DNA of 64,000 bases from NCBI RefSeq assembly GCF_018343535.1, contig NZ_JAGYPF010000001.1, positions 930,001-994,000 on the forward strand. Reading direction: 5' to 3'. The notes under the pieces are model-generated. The model was not told where the DNA came from and made no database searches. It worked only from the letters and a program-made list of their open reading frames with translations. Within the stretch, counting starts at the first letter, position 1; every line of letters begins with the position of its first letter. Below, piece after piece: positions 17,767-26,148 of the stretch. Origin of the DNA: Neobacillus rhizophilus (GTDB lineage: Bacteria > Bacillota > Bacilli > Bacillales > Cytobacillaceae). The translations under genes were made by a program, and so were the position numbers.

Positions 17767-18308
17767 CAGGACTGTCCCAAAATGTGGGGCTTACTGTAGG
17801 AAGTTGGGAAATCATAATAGCTTTCATATTGATAGGTTGTAATTCATTTTTAAAAAGACAAAGACCAGAGGTTTTGGGGTTGTTAACAGCATTAATAACC
17901 GGTATTGGTATTGATATGTGGTTATTTCTATTGCACAATTTGATAACACCCGAACTGTGGTACAGCAAAGTTGTTTGTTTTGGAATCGGCTTAGTTGTGA
18001 TAGGATTAGGAACGGCAACATATTTAGACACAAATTTTGCCCCGATTCCAATTGACCGATTGACCTTAATCATCCAAGAATTAACTAGAACAAATCTATT
18101 TTTTTCGAGAACGTTGATTTACCTTGTATTTTTGATTATGGCAATGATTTTTAATGGACCCATTGGCGTGGGAACTTTATTAACCGTTTGTTTAGGGGGG
18201 CTAACCCTTAATTACTTTATGCCAATTACTAAAAAAGTATTAGACCGCATATTAACACACTCTAGTACATCACCAAATTATGATAAAGATAAAGACCATT
18301 CGATATAG
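17765..18308 (+). pseudogene. yczE-like membrane protein, 5'-truncated
   Basis: The plus strand from about 17770 reads GLSQNVGLTVGSWEIIIAF and continues through four hydrophobic segments to the stop at 18308. The pattern (LTVGSW, then TALITGIGIDMW, then IGLGTATYLDTNFAPIPIDR) is that of YczE/YitT-like integral membrane proteins, of which roughly the last 180 residues remain. The N-terminal part is missing: upstream sequence is the antisense of the SPFH gene. Although an open frame extends back to 17640, that part is not family sequence. Confidence 0.75.
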
Positions 18309-18357
18309 GATGGTTTTATTTTTCTTGTTCAACTAAGCAGTTAGGTCAATAAACAAT

Positions 18358-18387
18358 AGGAGTTACCGCCACAACAACTCCTTTTTT
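18358..18387 (+). terminator. Terminator after the yczE-like remnant
   Basis: AGGAGTT and AACTCCT arms with a T run at 18382-18387. Confidence 0.6.
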
Positions 18388-18551
18388 CGTTTACACACAT
18401 GTTAATAAAAAAAGTTCAGTCTCAGCACCCTGGATATTGTTAACCTCTTCCCATTCCTGTTTACTTCTTGTTCCATTTCCCCCTTTCCTGCCATTTTCCT
18501 CCCCAAAATCAAAAACTATCAAATCGGTACGAAAATCACGAATTTGGCCTT

Positions 18552-18617
18552 CTCATTTCCAATTTGGAGCCGAAAATCGCATTTTCCTACCTAAATTCGC
18601 TCCAAATTGGAAATGAG
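18552..18617. repeat. Perfect 19-bp inverted repeat
   Basis: CTCATTTCCAATTTGGAGC at 18552-18570 is repeated exactly inverted at 18599-18617, with a 28-nt loop. CATTTCC-like elements recur irregularly from 18452 to 18580. The remaining 415-bp gap upstream of the gene at 18724 shows no coding signal. Confidence 0.8.
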
Positions 18618-18723
18618 TGAATTCGACTCACTCTGCCAAACCCGATATCTTAAAAGTGCCAGAACCTTGAGTGTTAACGAGGAACTGGCCTAATAAACAG
18701 ATTATAAAGGGTGGCGCATACAA

Positions 18724-19569
18724 ATGAGTTTAAAATCAGGCAGTATTGAACACTTTGAAGAGTTTTCTCAATTTACTAGTCTCGCCCAATTTAATCACCA
18801 TTTCGAACAGTGGCTGCTTAAGCACAAGGCCGACTTCTCCAAAGGCGAAATCGTAGGCTTAAAGCGACTCGTTCGATTTGCCGCCAAAATCCCTGGTGTC
18901 TGCAATGCCAAAATCGGTACCATCCTGAAGTCCATAAACGAGGAATACCACGAAAATGGCATTTCCCGTTCAACCTTTAAACGGATGATCTTAAAAGCAA
19001 AAGAATTCGGAATCATCACCGTTTACGAAACAGAGAGAAAAAACGGTTCACAGACTTGCAACTTATATGTTTTTAATCGTTTTCCTGTAAATGAACCACC
19101 TAAAGCGGAAAAAATGAACCAGCCAATAGAAACTAGTAATCTTTTAAAAACAGAAAAAGGTCAAAAGAATAAAAAACGTAAAGAAGAACCGTTGGAATTA
19201 GATCATAGCTATGTTAGCAATCATGTTCCAAAAGAGTTCGTCAAGCTGGTTAAGTATTTCTATTCAGATGCTAAGACCATTGAGGAATTATGGCATATGA
19301 CACAAATTGCTGCCTATAAATATTTCAGAGAAAACAAAACAGAGCAGATGCTTGATGTGGCCATTGAAGGCTTTAAACAGCTAATTCGCAAATTAAAATT
19401 CACAAAAGCTGTCAGAAATCCAATCTCCTACTTTTATGGCATTTTGCTCAATAAATTTAGTCAGCGTTTCTATGACGAACTCTATGAAAAATATGATGTA
19501 TCAGGATCTACATCTAACAATTCCATCGTAGATATTCTGAATTATGATTATTTTAAATGCGCAATTTAA
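18724..19569 (+). CDS. HTH protein resembling replication/plasmid proteins, function unknown
   Basis: 281 residues, acidic to neutral, no membrane segment. The central part (GEIVGLKRLVRFAAKIPGVC and then SRSTFKRMILKAKEFGIITV) reads as a winged helix of the kind seen in replication initiation and relaxase-associated proteins; this is followed by a Lys-rich linker at about 130-160 and a helical C-terminal domain. Similar proteins of unknown role occur in Bacillus. The start ATG at 18724 has a modest AAGGGTGG-type site. It is flanked by repeat-bearing spacers, consistent with acquired DNA. Confidence 0.55.
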   Translation: MSLKSGSIEHFEEFSQFTSLAQFNHHFEQWLLKHKADFSKGEIVGLKRLVRFAAKIPGVCNAKIGTILKSINEEYHENGISRSTFKRMILKAKEFGIITVYETERKNGSQTCNLYVFNRFPVNEPPKAEKMNQPIETSNLLKTEKGQKNKKRKEEPLELDHSYVSNHVPKEFVKLVKYFYSDAKTIEELWHMTQIAAYKYFRENKTEQMLDVAIEGFKQLIRKLKFTKAVRNPISYFYGILLNKFSQRFYDELYEKYDVSGSTSNNSIVDILNYDYFKCAI

Positions 19570-19615
19570 TTATCATTGAATAACTTTTCAACAAAAAGAT
19601 ACACCAGAAACTGAG

Positions 19616-19663
19616 GGCCAGTCCCCCTCCAGATTAATGTACTAAAGAAACTGGGGACTGACC
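19616..19663. repeat. Imperfect inverted repeat with GGGGACTGACC arm
   Basis: Arms GGGCCAGTCCCC and GGGGACTGACC enclose about 26 nt. The GAAACTG preceding each arm is also repeated. It lies in the 286-bp gap between two plus-strand genes and resembles the REP-like element at 34080. Confidence 0.5.
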
Positions 19664-19855
19664 TTGCTCTTAAACGAACATTCGTTGTATGGATGCTTTT
19701 TTTGCTTTTATAATGAATCTAATTTTTCTTGTTGATTTTGTATTTTCATATCCAATAAATTTAATTTGTCATAGATTTACCATTTTTGGTTACTCTACAA
19801 ACTTTTTACCATGCTATAATTTCTCCATAATTCAGTAATAAGGGGGAAGTTTAGT

Positions 19856-20521
19856 ATGAAAAAGTTCTTTAAGTTTGGTTGTTTAGGAGTAATTGCTTTA
19901 GTTATTTTAGGAATAATCGGGGCGATTGCTTCTAGTGGTGGAAATGACAATGCTTCCACAAACACAAATAAGGAAACTACAGCAAGTAAACCTGCAGAAA
20001 CTAGCAAGCCAGCAGAATCAACAAAAAAAGAAGAAAAACCTGCTGCAAAAGAAGGTGTCCTTACTAAAGAAAAATTTGAACAAATTAAAGAAGGAATGAC
20101 ATATGAGGAAGTTGTAAAAGTAGTTGGAGCAGAAGGAAAACTTCTATCTGAATCCGGTGAAAAAGGTACTCAATTCCACACAGTCATGTATGAGTTCGAA
20201 ACAGATGGATTTATGTCAAGTGCTAGTATGATGTTCCAAGGTGGGAAGTTAATTAATAAGGCACAGTTTGGTTTAGGTGGAGGATCAGGAGTTGAAATTT
20301 CAATAGATCAGTTCAATAAAATCCAAAATGGTATGACACTAGAAGAGGTAATTGCCATTGTCGGTGGTGAAGGCGAAATTATTTCAGAATCTGGAGAAAA
20401 GGGTACACAATTCCATACCATCATGTACTCATATCCAGGTAAAGGTAGTATTGGAGCAAATGTTTCGTTAATGTTCCAAGGCAACAAGCTGCAGAATAAA
20501 TCTCAATTTGGTCTAGAATAA
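19856..20521 (+). CDS. DUF3862-type exported protein with two tandem repeats
   Basis: 221 residues. Residues 1-30 are a membrane anchor or signal (KFGCLGVIALVILGIIGAI), then a low-complexity Ser/Thr/Lys/Glu linker to about 65, then two copies of a 70-residue module: FEQIKEGMTYEEVVKVVGAE and FNKIQNGMTLEEVIAIVGGE, each followed by SESGEKGTQFHT and a closing FGL. This is the SmpA/OmlA-like DUF3862 fold, found in bacterial surface proteins. A good ribosome site (AAGGGGGAAG) precedes the ATG and a terminator follows. Its role is not known. Confidence 0.7.
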   Translation: MKKFFKFGCLGVIALVILGIIGAIASSGGNDNASTNTNKETTASKPAETSKPAESTKKEEKPAAKEGVLTKEKFEQIKEGMTYEEVVKVVGAEGKLLSESGEKGTQFHTVMYEFETDGFMSSASMMFQGGKLINKAQFGLGGGSGVEISIDQFNKIQNGMTLEEVIAIVGGEGEIISESGEKGTQFHTIMYSYPGKGSIGANVSLMFQGNKLQNKSQFGLE

Positions 20522-20531
20522 TTGAAGTAAT

Positions 20532-20565
20532 AATAAGCCCCCTCTGATTTGGGGCTTATTATTTT
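20532..20565 (+). terminator. Terminator of the DUF3862 gene
   Basis: AATAAGCCCC and GGGGCTTATT arms with an ATTTTT tail. Confidence 0.85.
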
Positions 20566-20658
20566 TGGTCGTTTCAAAATAATTTTGTATTAAACCCTAG
20601 AATTTTAATTAGGGGTTTTATATAAAATTTATGTCGGCCATTACCTCAATCCGGATTC

Positions 20659-21573
20659 TCAGCCTTCCATTTCAGAAGCAAGGTATTTCTCCACAAAACC
20701 CAAAAAAATCTTTGCGCACGGTGATAGATATCGTCCCTCACAGTAAAAGACAGAAACCCAGCGTGAAAGAGGAGGGTCCAAGTTCAAAATAGAAATAGAA
20801 GGTCCCGGGGACACAGCCATTAAACGCGGGAGAACGGAAACTCCTAGTCCCTCTGCCACCAGTGTTCGGGGAGAGGCGCACTCGTATGCTATTAGTGGCT
20901 CAAATCCTTCTCTAAGGCACGCCGTAATAAATTGCGAACGGATTCCGGATCCCTCTTTAAAGGATACAAATGATTCCTCTCTAAGCTCATTAATGGATAT
21001 GGTTTTTTTCTTTTCCAGCGGATGTCCGTTGGCAACGGCCAAAACCAATTCATCTTGATAAAGTGGTTTCGAGCAAATCCCCTTAAGCGTAACTAAGTTT
21101 AGTAAATGTTGTGAGTATTTAACATCCAAGCCGTGGGCCAAGGCGAGCTCTAATTCTCCCTTTTTCAGAGCATCTAACAGCGGTTCAGTCGTATTCTCCC
21201 TTATAAACACTTTAATCCCAGGGTACACTTTACCAAACTCTACGAGCAACTTTGGCAGCCTAGTTTGTACTAGGGATTCTAGCGCTCCTACCATAATGGT
21301 GCCGTGCGGGTCGTTTATAACCTCTTTAACTGAGTCTTTTGCCTTTTGCGCTTCAGCTAAAGTCTTTTCAGCACCAATAAAGAATTGCTCCCCTGCCTCT
21401 GTTAATGCTACTCCTCGCCCAGTTCGTTTAAATAGTTTTACGCCTAGTTCTTGTTCCAAATTACCTATCTGTTGTGAGAGAGCCGGTTGAGCTATATTTA
21501 GCCGTTTGGCTGCTCTTGTAAAATTATTTAGTCTTGCCACTTCGATGAAGTAAGTTAACTGTCTAAGCTCCAT
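20659..21573 (-). CDS. LysR family transcription regulator
   Basis: 304 residues with the LysR winged helix at the N-terminus (MELRQLTYFIEVARL, then RAAKRLNIAQPALSQQIGNL) and a two-lobed substrate-binding domain. The ATG at 21573 gives the standard LysR start; the frame extends upstream without homology. It is divergent from an MFS transporter, the classic LysR arrangement, and a perfect 17-bp palindrome of the LysR type lies between them. The effector is probably the transported compound or a product of it. Confidence 0.9.
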   Translation of the reverse strand: MELRQLTYFIEVARLNNFTRAAKRLNIAQPALSQQIGNLEQELGVKLFKRTGRGVALTEAGEQFFIGAEKTLAEAQKAKDSVKEVINDPHGTIMVGALESLVQTRLPKLLVEFGKVYPGIKVFIRENTTEPLLDALKKGELELALAHGLDVKYSQHLLNLVTLKGICSKPLYQDELVLAVANGHPLEKKKTISINELREESFVSFKEGSGIRSQFITACLREGFEPLIAYECASPRTLVAEGLGVSVLPRLMAVSPGPSISILNLDPPLSRWVSVFYCEGRYLSPCAKIFLGFVEKYLASEMEG

Positions 21574-21595
21574 TAATTCAAAAACCACCTTTTGA

Positions 21596-21612
21596 TATAA
21601 GAAATTCTTATA
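21596..21612. promoter_or_regulatory. Probable LysR-type binding site
   Basis: TATAAGAAATTCTTATA is a perfect 17-bp palindrome of the T-N11-A class, 23 bp from the regulator start and 87 bp from the MFS start. Confidence 0.6.
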
Positions 21613-21698
21613 CCTACAATAATACAATATATTTTTCTTATCAATTATACCGTATTATAATTTTTTCTATGGAGAAGGGGAAACAGGAGGGTATGGGA

Positions 21699-23012
21699 TT
21701 GGCTAGAAAACAACATTACTCGCTTCCTTTAGCGAAAAACAAAGAAGTATTGAACATGGATAACGACAAACGTCCTTATTATGGTTGGTATATTGTTTTA
21801 TCTGCGACCATTATTGTTTTGCTTTCGAATGGAATGCGGATGGGAATTGGCCCTTTTATTAAACCAGTTATGGATGATTTAGATCTGTCTCGAACTGAGC
21901 TTTCGATCATTGTTGCCATTGGGATGATTGTTTATGGGATCGGAATGCCAATCGCGGGACTTCTTTTGAAAACTTTAAGTACGCGTTTTATGATTTTAAC
22001 GGGATTAACGATTGTTTGTTTATCAATCGTGTGGACGGTCAACAGCAAAGAACTTGTTTCTTTTCTACTTTCTTTTGGTGTTTTTCTATCGCTTGGGCTT
22101 TCCTTTTTAAGCAATGTCTCATTATCTCCTATTATCAGTAAATGGTTTGTTAGACAAAGAGGTAAAGCACTTTTTTATCTGGCAACGGGTGGAATGGCAG
22201 GTATTGCCGTTATGACGCCTCTAGAAACGTGGCTAATCCACCTTGTAGGGTGGCAGCACACTCTTCTAATATTTGCAGGTGTATTCATCAGTATCACTAT
22301 TCCTTCTGCCATTTTTATTATGCGAGAGAATGTTCCAGAAGGGGCTGACATTATAGGACCTGTCGGCAGTCTAGAAAAACAAGAACCACCAGAAATTAAT
22401 TTGAGAGATGCAGTAAAGACAAACGCTTATTGGAAAATCGTTCTAGGCTTATTCGCTTGTGGGTTTGGGATGAATCTATTAGGTTCTCACGGGGTGCCTA
22501 TGTTAATGGATCATCATTTTGAGCCAATGGCTGCTTCTTTAGGTGTTGGAATGATTGGCATTGTTGCCATGTTCAGTACATTTGTCTTAGGTCACATCGC
22601 AGATCGTTTCCCTAGAAAAAATATTTTATTTTTAGTTTATTTTGTTCGCGGCCTTGGGTTTTTAGGTTTAGTTTTTGCAGCTACGAATTGGCAGCTCTTT
22701 ATTGTAGCATTTAGCGGAGGATTAGTATGGTCAGGATCTGTTGCTATGTCTACAGCTATTTTAGGTGATCTTTATGGAACACGTTTGCTTGGCATCTTAA
22801 ATGGCTGGGCATACTTCGGACATCAAATAGGGGCAGCCCTGGGTTCGTTTCTTGGCGGCTGGTTATACGATGCTTTTGGCACTCATTTATATTCATTTAT
22901 GACTGCTGCTGCACTTGCGATTATGGCTAGCTTAACTTCCCTTACATTGCCAAAACATCTATCATTCAATAAGCAAATAAAGATAATTGAACAGCATACT
23001 CTCGTTAAATAA
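21699..23012 (+). CDS. MFS transporter (monocarboxylate/oxalate-formate antiporter-like)
   Basis: About 437 residues with twelve membrane segments. YYGWYIVLSATIIVLLSNG near the start and GHIADRFPRKN in the middle loop are typical of the MFS subgroup of oxalate/formate and monocarboxylate carriers. TTG 21699 is the preferred start because AGGAGG lies 8 nt upstream; ATG 21693 would be too close to it. It is divergent from a LysR gene and followed by an acyl-CoA synthetase gene on the other strand. Together they suggest uptake and activation of a carboxylic acid. Confidence 0.82.
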   Translation: MARKQHYSLPLAKNKEVLNMDNDKRPYYGWYIVLSATIIVLLSNGMRMGIGPFIKPVMDDLDLSRTELSIIVAIGMIVYGIGMPIAGLLLKTLSTRFMILTGLTIVCLSIVWTVNSKELVSFLLSFGVFLSLGLSFLSNVSLSPIISKWFVRQRGKALFYLATGGMAGIAVMTPLETWLIHLVGWQHTLLIFAGVFISITIPSAIFIMRENVPEGADIIGPVGSLEKQEPPEINLRDAVKTNAYWKIVLGLFACGFGMNLLGSHGVPMLMDHHFEPMAASLGVGMIGIVAMFSTFVLGHIADRFPRKNILFLVYFVRGLGFLGLVFAATNWQLFIVAFSGGLVWSGSVAMSTAILGDLYGTRLLGILNGWAYFGHQIGAALGSFLGGWLYDAFGTHLYSFMTAAALAIMASLTSLTLPKHLSFNKQIKIIEQHTLVK

Positions 23013-23059
23013 TATAATTGGGCTAACAATCGCCCATACTATTCAATTAAAAGTAGTAA

Positions 23060-23087
23060 GGAAGCAGAAAACCATTCTTCTGCTTCC
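23060..23087. terminator. Bidirectional hairpin between MFS and acyl-CoA synthetase genes
   Basis: GGAAGCAGAA and TTCTGCTTCC arms with an 8-nt loop, placed between two convergent stops. Confidence 0.65.
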
Positions 23088-23094
23088 TCCATGC

Positions 23095-24588
23095 TTATCC
23101 CCGTAAAACGTGTTTCAGGACTTTTCCACTGGCGTTGCGTGGTAATGTATCGAGAAAGTCTAGTTCTACGGGTAGTTTGTATTTAGCCAGTTTTGTTTTG
23201 CAGTAGGTGAGGACGTCCTCTTCTGTAAGAGTCCTTCCTTCTTTAGGTACCACAAACGCTTTGGGGACTTCACCGTAAATAGGATGCGGGACACCAACTA
23301 CCGCAGCCTCCAAGATTTCCGGAATTTGGTATAGGACTTCTTCGACCTCGACGGGATAGACGTTTTCGCCGCCCCGGTTAATCATATCCTTTTTCCGGTC
23401 TACGATATATAACAGGCCATCCTGGTCAAAGCGGCCTAAATCTCCGCTGTATAACCAGCCATTTTTTAATGCCTGCCGGGTGGCTTCGTCATTTTTCAAG
23501 TAACCCTTCATCACAAGCGGCCCTTTGACAACAATTTCTCCTACTTCCCCGGTTGGCACTGGCTCGCCAAACTCATCAACGACCTCGACCTCGAGACCTG
23601 GCAAAGGTTCGCCGACAGAACCCACTTTGTCCAGAGCATAATGGTCTTTTAAGGTTGTGGCGCCAGGTGAATTTTCTGTCTGCCCATATAAGTTTTGTAC
23701 TTTTACATCAGGATAGCGTTCCTTTACAGTACGAACCAGTTCATATGGCATAGGAGCGGCCCCGTAAGTGAACAAGCGCAGTCCAGATAGATCAGTATTC
23801 GCCATTTTAGGAGTATTTAAGAGAATACTATAAATGGCCGGAACCCCAAAGAAGATTGTCACCTTCTCTTTTTCCATTGTTCTCAAGGTTTGCTCAGGTG
23901 AAAAAGCCTCCTCAATCACCACTGTCCCGCCCTTATAAATAGTAGGAACGGTAAAACAATGGCTCGCAGCACAGTGGAACAGTGGGGTCACTATATGCAT
24001 ACGGTCAGCTGCGGATATTTCCATAACATCTGACCAAATTTGAGCAGCCGCACGGACATTTCCGGCTGATAACATAACCCCTTTTGGCTTGCCAGTCGTT
24101 CCGGATGTGTAAAAAACAACCGCTGTATCATTCTGATCTATCTTTACAGGCTGAAAAGGGATTTTGTCGTCTGCTAAAACTGCCAGGAACGAATCCTCAC
24201 CTCCAACTGCTAAACGGTCTTTAAACTGCTCTAAAGTAGAGCCAATCTGATTCAAATGGGCTTCATACCTTACATCATAAATGATCGCTTTCGCTTCAGA
24301 ATGGCTGAAAATATACTCCACTTCCGGTGCAGTTAATTTCGTATTGACGGGCATGACCGAAAATCCGCCCAGCTGGCAGGCATAATAACAGATTACAAAA
24401 TAATCAGAGTTGGGCAGATAAACCGCAATGATGTCATCTTTTTGATAGCCCTTCCCCTGGAAATACCCTGCTAAATTTTTCGCCTGCTGGTATAATTGGC
24501 CGTAGGTCATCTCCCTGCCCTGATAAGCGGTAATCACCTTGTCCGGCTGCAGCTTTACATGTTCTTCTAATTGTTCTGAGACAAACAT
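23095..24588 (-). CDS. Acyl-CoA synthetase (long-chain-fatty-acid-CoA ligase type)
   Basis: 497 residues of the ANL adenylate-forming family. The AMP/P-loop motif is VFYTSGTTGKPKGVMLS (near residue 158), followed by YGQTENSPG, the hinge segment YSGDLGRFDQDG, KDMINRGGENVYPVEVEE and the C-terminal catalytic Lys in NASGKVLKH. It makes acyl-CoA from a carboxylate with ATP in the cytoplasm; chain length is not evident. The ATG at 24588 has AGAAG-type upstream sequence. Convergent with the MFS gene. Confidence 0.88.
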   Translation of the reverse strand: MFVSEQLEEHVKLQPDKVITAYQGREMTYGQLYQQAKNLAGYFQGKGYQKDDIIAVYLPNSDYFVICYYACQLGGFSVMPVNTKLTAPEVEYIFSHSEAKAIIYDVRYEAHLNQIGSTLEQFKDRLAVGGEDSFLAVLADDKIPFQPVKIDQNDTAVVFYTSGTTGKPKGVMLSAGNVRAAAQIWSDVMEISAADRMHIVTPLFHCAASHCFTVPTIYKGGTVVIEEAFSPEQTLRTMEKEKVTIFFGVPAIYSILLNTPKMANTDLSGLRLFTYGAAPMPYELVRTVKERYPDVKVQNLYGQTENSPGATTLKDHYALDKVGSVGEPLPGLEVEVVDEFGEPVPTGEVGEIVVKGPLVMKGYLKNDEATRQALKNGWLYSGDLGRFDQDGLLYIVDRKKDMINRGGENVYPVEVEEVLYQIPEILEAAVVGVPHPIYGEVPKAFVVPKEGRTLTEEDVLTYCKTKLAKYKLPVELDFLDTLPRNASGKVLKHVLRG

Positions 24589-24948
24589 TTAATACAACCC
24601 CACTTCTTTATTAGGAATTTTCCGAATAAACTAAATAATTCTCTTTATTTTCTAAAATTCCTCTATATTCAACAAATTTCCGCAGGTTTCTGCCGAGTCT
24701 CAAGAATCTAATTCGTTCTTGTCACATTAGAATAAAAATAAAAAGCTGTTTTCGTAAATTAACGGGTTCACTTTTAGATTCAAAAAGGGAAAAAACAGGT
24801 CAATTCACTGACCCATTCGCAATATTATCCCCATTAAATTCCCAAGGCAATTATGTATGAGTTTGACGTCTGAAATTAGTTTAATAGAGCATTTTGAGTA
24901 ACCAATGGAAGCTATTGCCGACCGTAATTGGGGAACAAGCAGCAAAAC

Positions 24949-24988
24949 CACCCCAAAAAGGTAACTTTTCAATTACCTTTTTGGGGTG
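24949..24988. repeat. Perfect 16-bp inverted repeat heading the repeat block
   Basis: CACCCCAAAAAGGTAA at 24949-24964 pairs with TTACCTTTTTGGGGTG at 24973-24988 across an 8-nt loop. It directly precedes the 21-nt array at 25008. An imperfect 35-bp direct repeat beginning AGAGCATTTTG occurs at about 24886 and again at 25319, bracketing the whole block. Confidence 0.8.
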
Positions 24989-25007
24989 ATTACCATATAT
25001 TTGGATA

Positions 25008-25121
25008 TACTTTCCGATTTGGAGTGGTTACTTTCCAATTGGGGGCAGTTACTTTCCATTTTTACGATTTTACTTACACTTTCTGGCCAAATACTTTTCA
25101 AAATACCTGATTTACTTTCCA
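25008..25121. repeat. 21-nt periodic array, core TACTTTCCA (6 copies)
   Basis: Cores start at 25008, 25029, 25050, 25071, 25092 and 25113, an exact 21-nt step every time. Four are TACTTTCC; those at 25071 (TACTTACA) and 25092 (TACTTTTC) are worn but in register. The 12 nt between cores vary. Short open frames here are by-products of the repeat. Confidence 0.85.
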
Positions 25122-25212
25122 AGCTATTTTACAGGCGGGAATTCACAGCAAAAAGCCCGGCGGAGAGCCTGGCTTAGGTAACATATGAGATCTTAATAAT
25201 ACCTTTTTAAAA

Positions 25213-25306
25213 TTTACTCGCTGGATTTGGGGTTTTACTCGTCAACTTTTGACTTTTACTCGCCTAATTTCATGATTTACTCGCCCAAATCAAGATTTTA
25301 CTCGCC
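25213..25306. repeat. 21-nt periodic array, core TTTACTCGC (5 copies)
   Basis: Cores start at 25213, 25234, 25255, 25276 and 25297, an exact 21-nt step. Four read TTTACTCGC and one TTTACTCGT. The spacers between cores share no sequence. The core is related to those of the arrays at 151 and 25008. Confidence 0.9.
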
Positions 25307-25344
25307 AACCCTAAACTCAAGAGCATTTTGCGTTGCCAACGGAG

Positions 25345-25395
25345 GCTATATGCGACTGGACATATTATTTTTCCGAGTGTTCGGTCGCATATAAC
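25345..25395. repeat. Inverted repeat after the arrays
   Basis: TATATGCGAC and GTCGCATATA form perfect 10-bp arms, extending imperfectly to 13 bp, around a 27-nt loop. Confidence 0.65.
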
Positions 25396-25478
25396 CAAGC
25401 AATAAGTTATTCCTTCTTACTTGGAGCAGTTTTTATATTCGGAAAGCAACATTCATTTAGAAAAGAGCCAAATAAAAA

Positions 25479-25521
25479 GCTGACCCAAAAGTGTCGTCAT
25501 TCAACAACCTTTTGGGTCAGC
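25479..25521 (-). terminator. Terminator of the S1-domain gene
   Basis: GCTGACCCAAAAG and CTTTTGGGTCAGC, a perfect 13-bp stem, followed on the minus strand by TTTTTATTT. Confidence 0.85.
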
Positions 25522-25560
25522 CTCTTTACCTATATGATGAAAGATAAAAATCGCAGCAAA

Positions 25561-26013
25561 TTATCCGCGTCTTCCACCTCTACCGCCCTGTTTTGCAGTA
25601 CTGTTACGTTTTAGGGTAGACAAATTTTCTTCACTAGTCTTTAAAAATTTAGCCATTTTATCTTCAAAACTTTCCTTTGGCTTGAAATTACCTTTTGAAC
25701 GAAAGTCTTTGGAACGATTATCCCCTCTACCACCCGGACGTGATGGGCGTTGAGAATAAGAAGAGCTTTGTCCTTCGGGTCTATCAACCGCCTTTTTAAT
25801 GGACAAGGAAGTTTTCCCGTCTTTCATACTAATTACTTTTACTTCAACTTGGTCGCCTATTTTAAGATGGTCATTTACATCTTTTACATAGCTATCCGCT
25901 ACTTCACTGATATGCACAAGACCTGTTGATCCATCCGGTAATTCTACAAAAGCTCCGAAATTAGTAATGCCTGTTACTTTACCTTGTACTTTGCTGCCAA
26001 TTTCTACTGACAT
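25561..26013 (-). CDS. yugI: S1 domain RNA-binding protein (YugI / general stress protein 13 type)
   Basis: 150 residues: an S1 RNA-binding domain at about 5-75 (VEIGSKVQGKVTGITNFGAF, then GLVHISEVADSYVKDV) and a basic, Gly/Arg-rich tail ending GGRGGRRG. This is the layout of YugI, a ribosome-associated cytoplasmic protein. ATG 26013 gives the family start; an upstream in-frame extension is not family-like. It is downstream of jetC on the same strand, with its own terminator, and is probably unrelated to Wadjet. Confidence 0.85.
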   Translation of the reverse strand: MSVEIGSKVQGKVTGITNFGAFVELPDGSTGLVHISEVADSYVKDVNDHLKIGDQVEVKVISMKDGKTSLSIKKAVDRPEGQSSSYSQRPSRPGGRGDNRSKDFRSKGNFKPKESFEDKMAKFLKTSEENLSTLKRNSTAKQGGRGGRRG

Positions 26014-26148
26014 ATTAATGGTTTTCCCCCTCAAGAATGTTAAAAACACTTAATTATAACAAATTAAACGAAATGAAACAATTGATATTGATGCCTGGAT
26101 AATATTCTACTAATTATAAATGGTTTAGAAGTATTTTTCAATATATCA

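Noticed and set aside
17640..17770. N-terminal part of the yczE-like frame as genuine coding sequence
   Set aside because: It is the antisense of the SPFH coding region and has no membrane-protein character.
25008..25306. CRISPR-like or small-ORF content of the 21-nt arrays
   Set aside because: Repeats of 9-11 nt with 10-12-nt gaps are far too short for CRISPR, and open frames across them have no ribosome site or protein-like composition.
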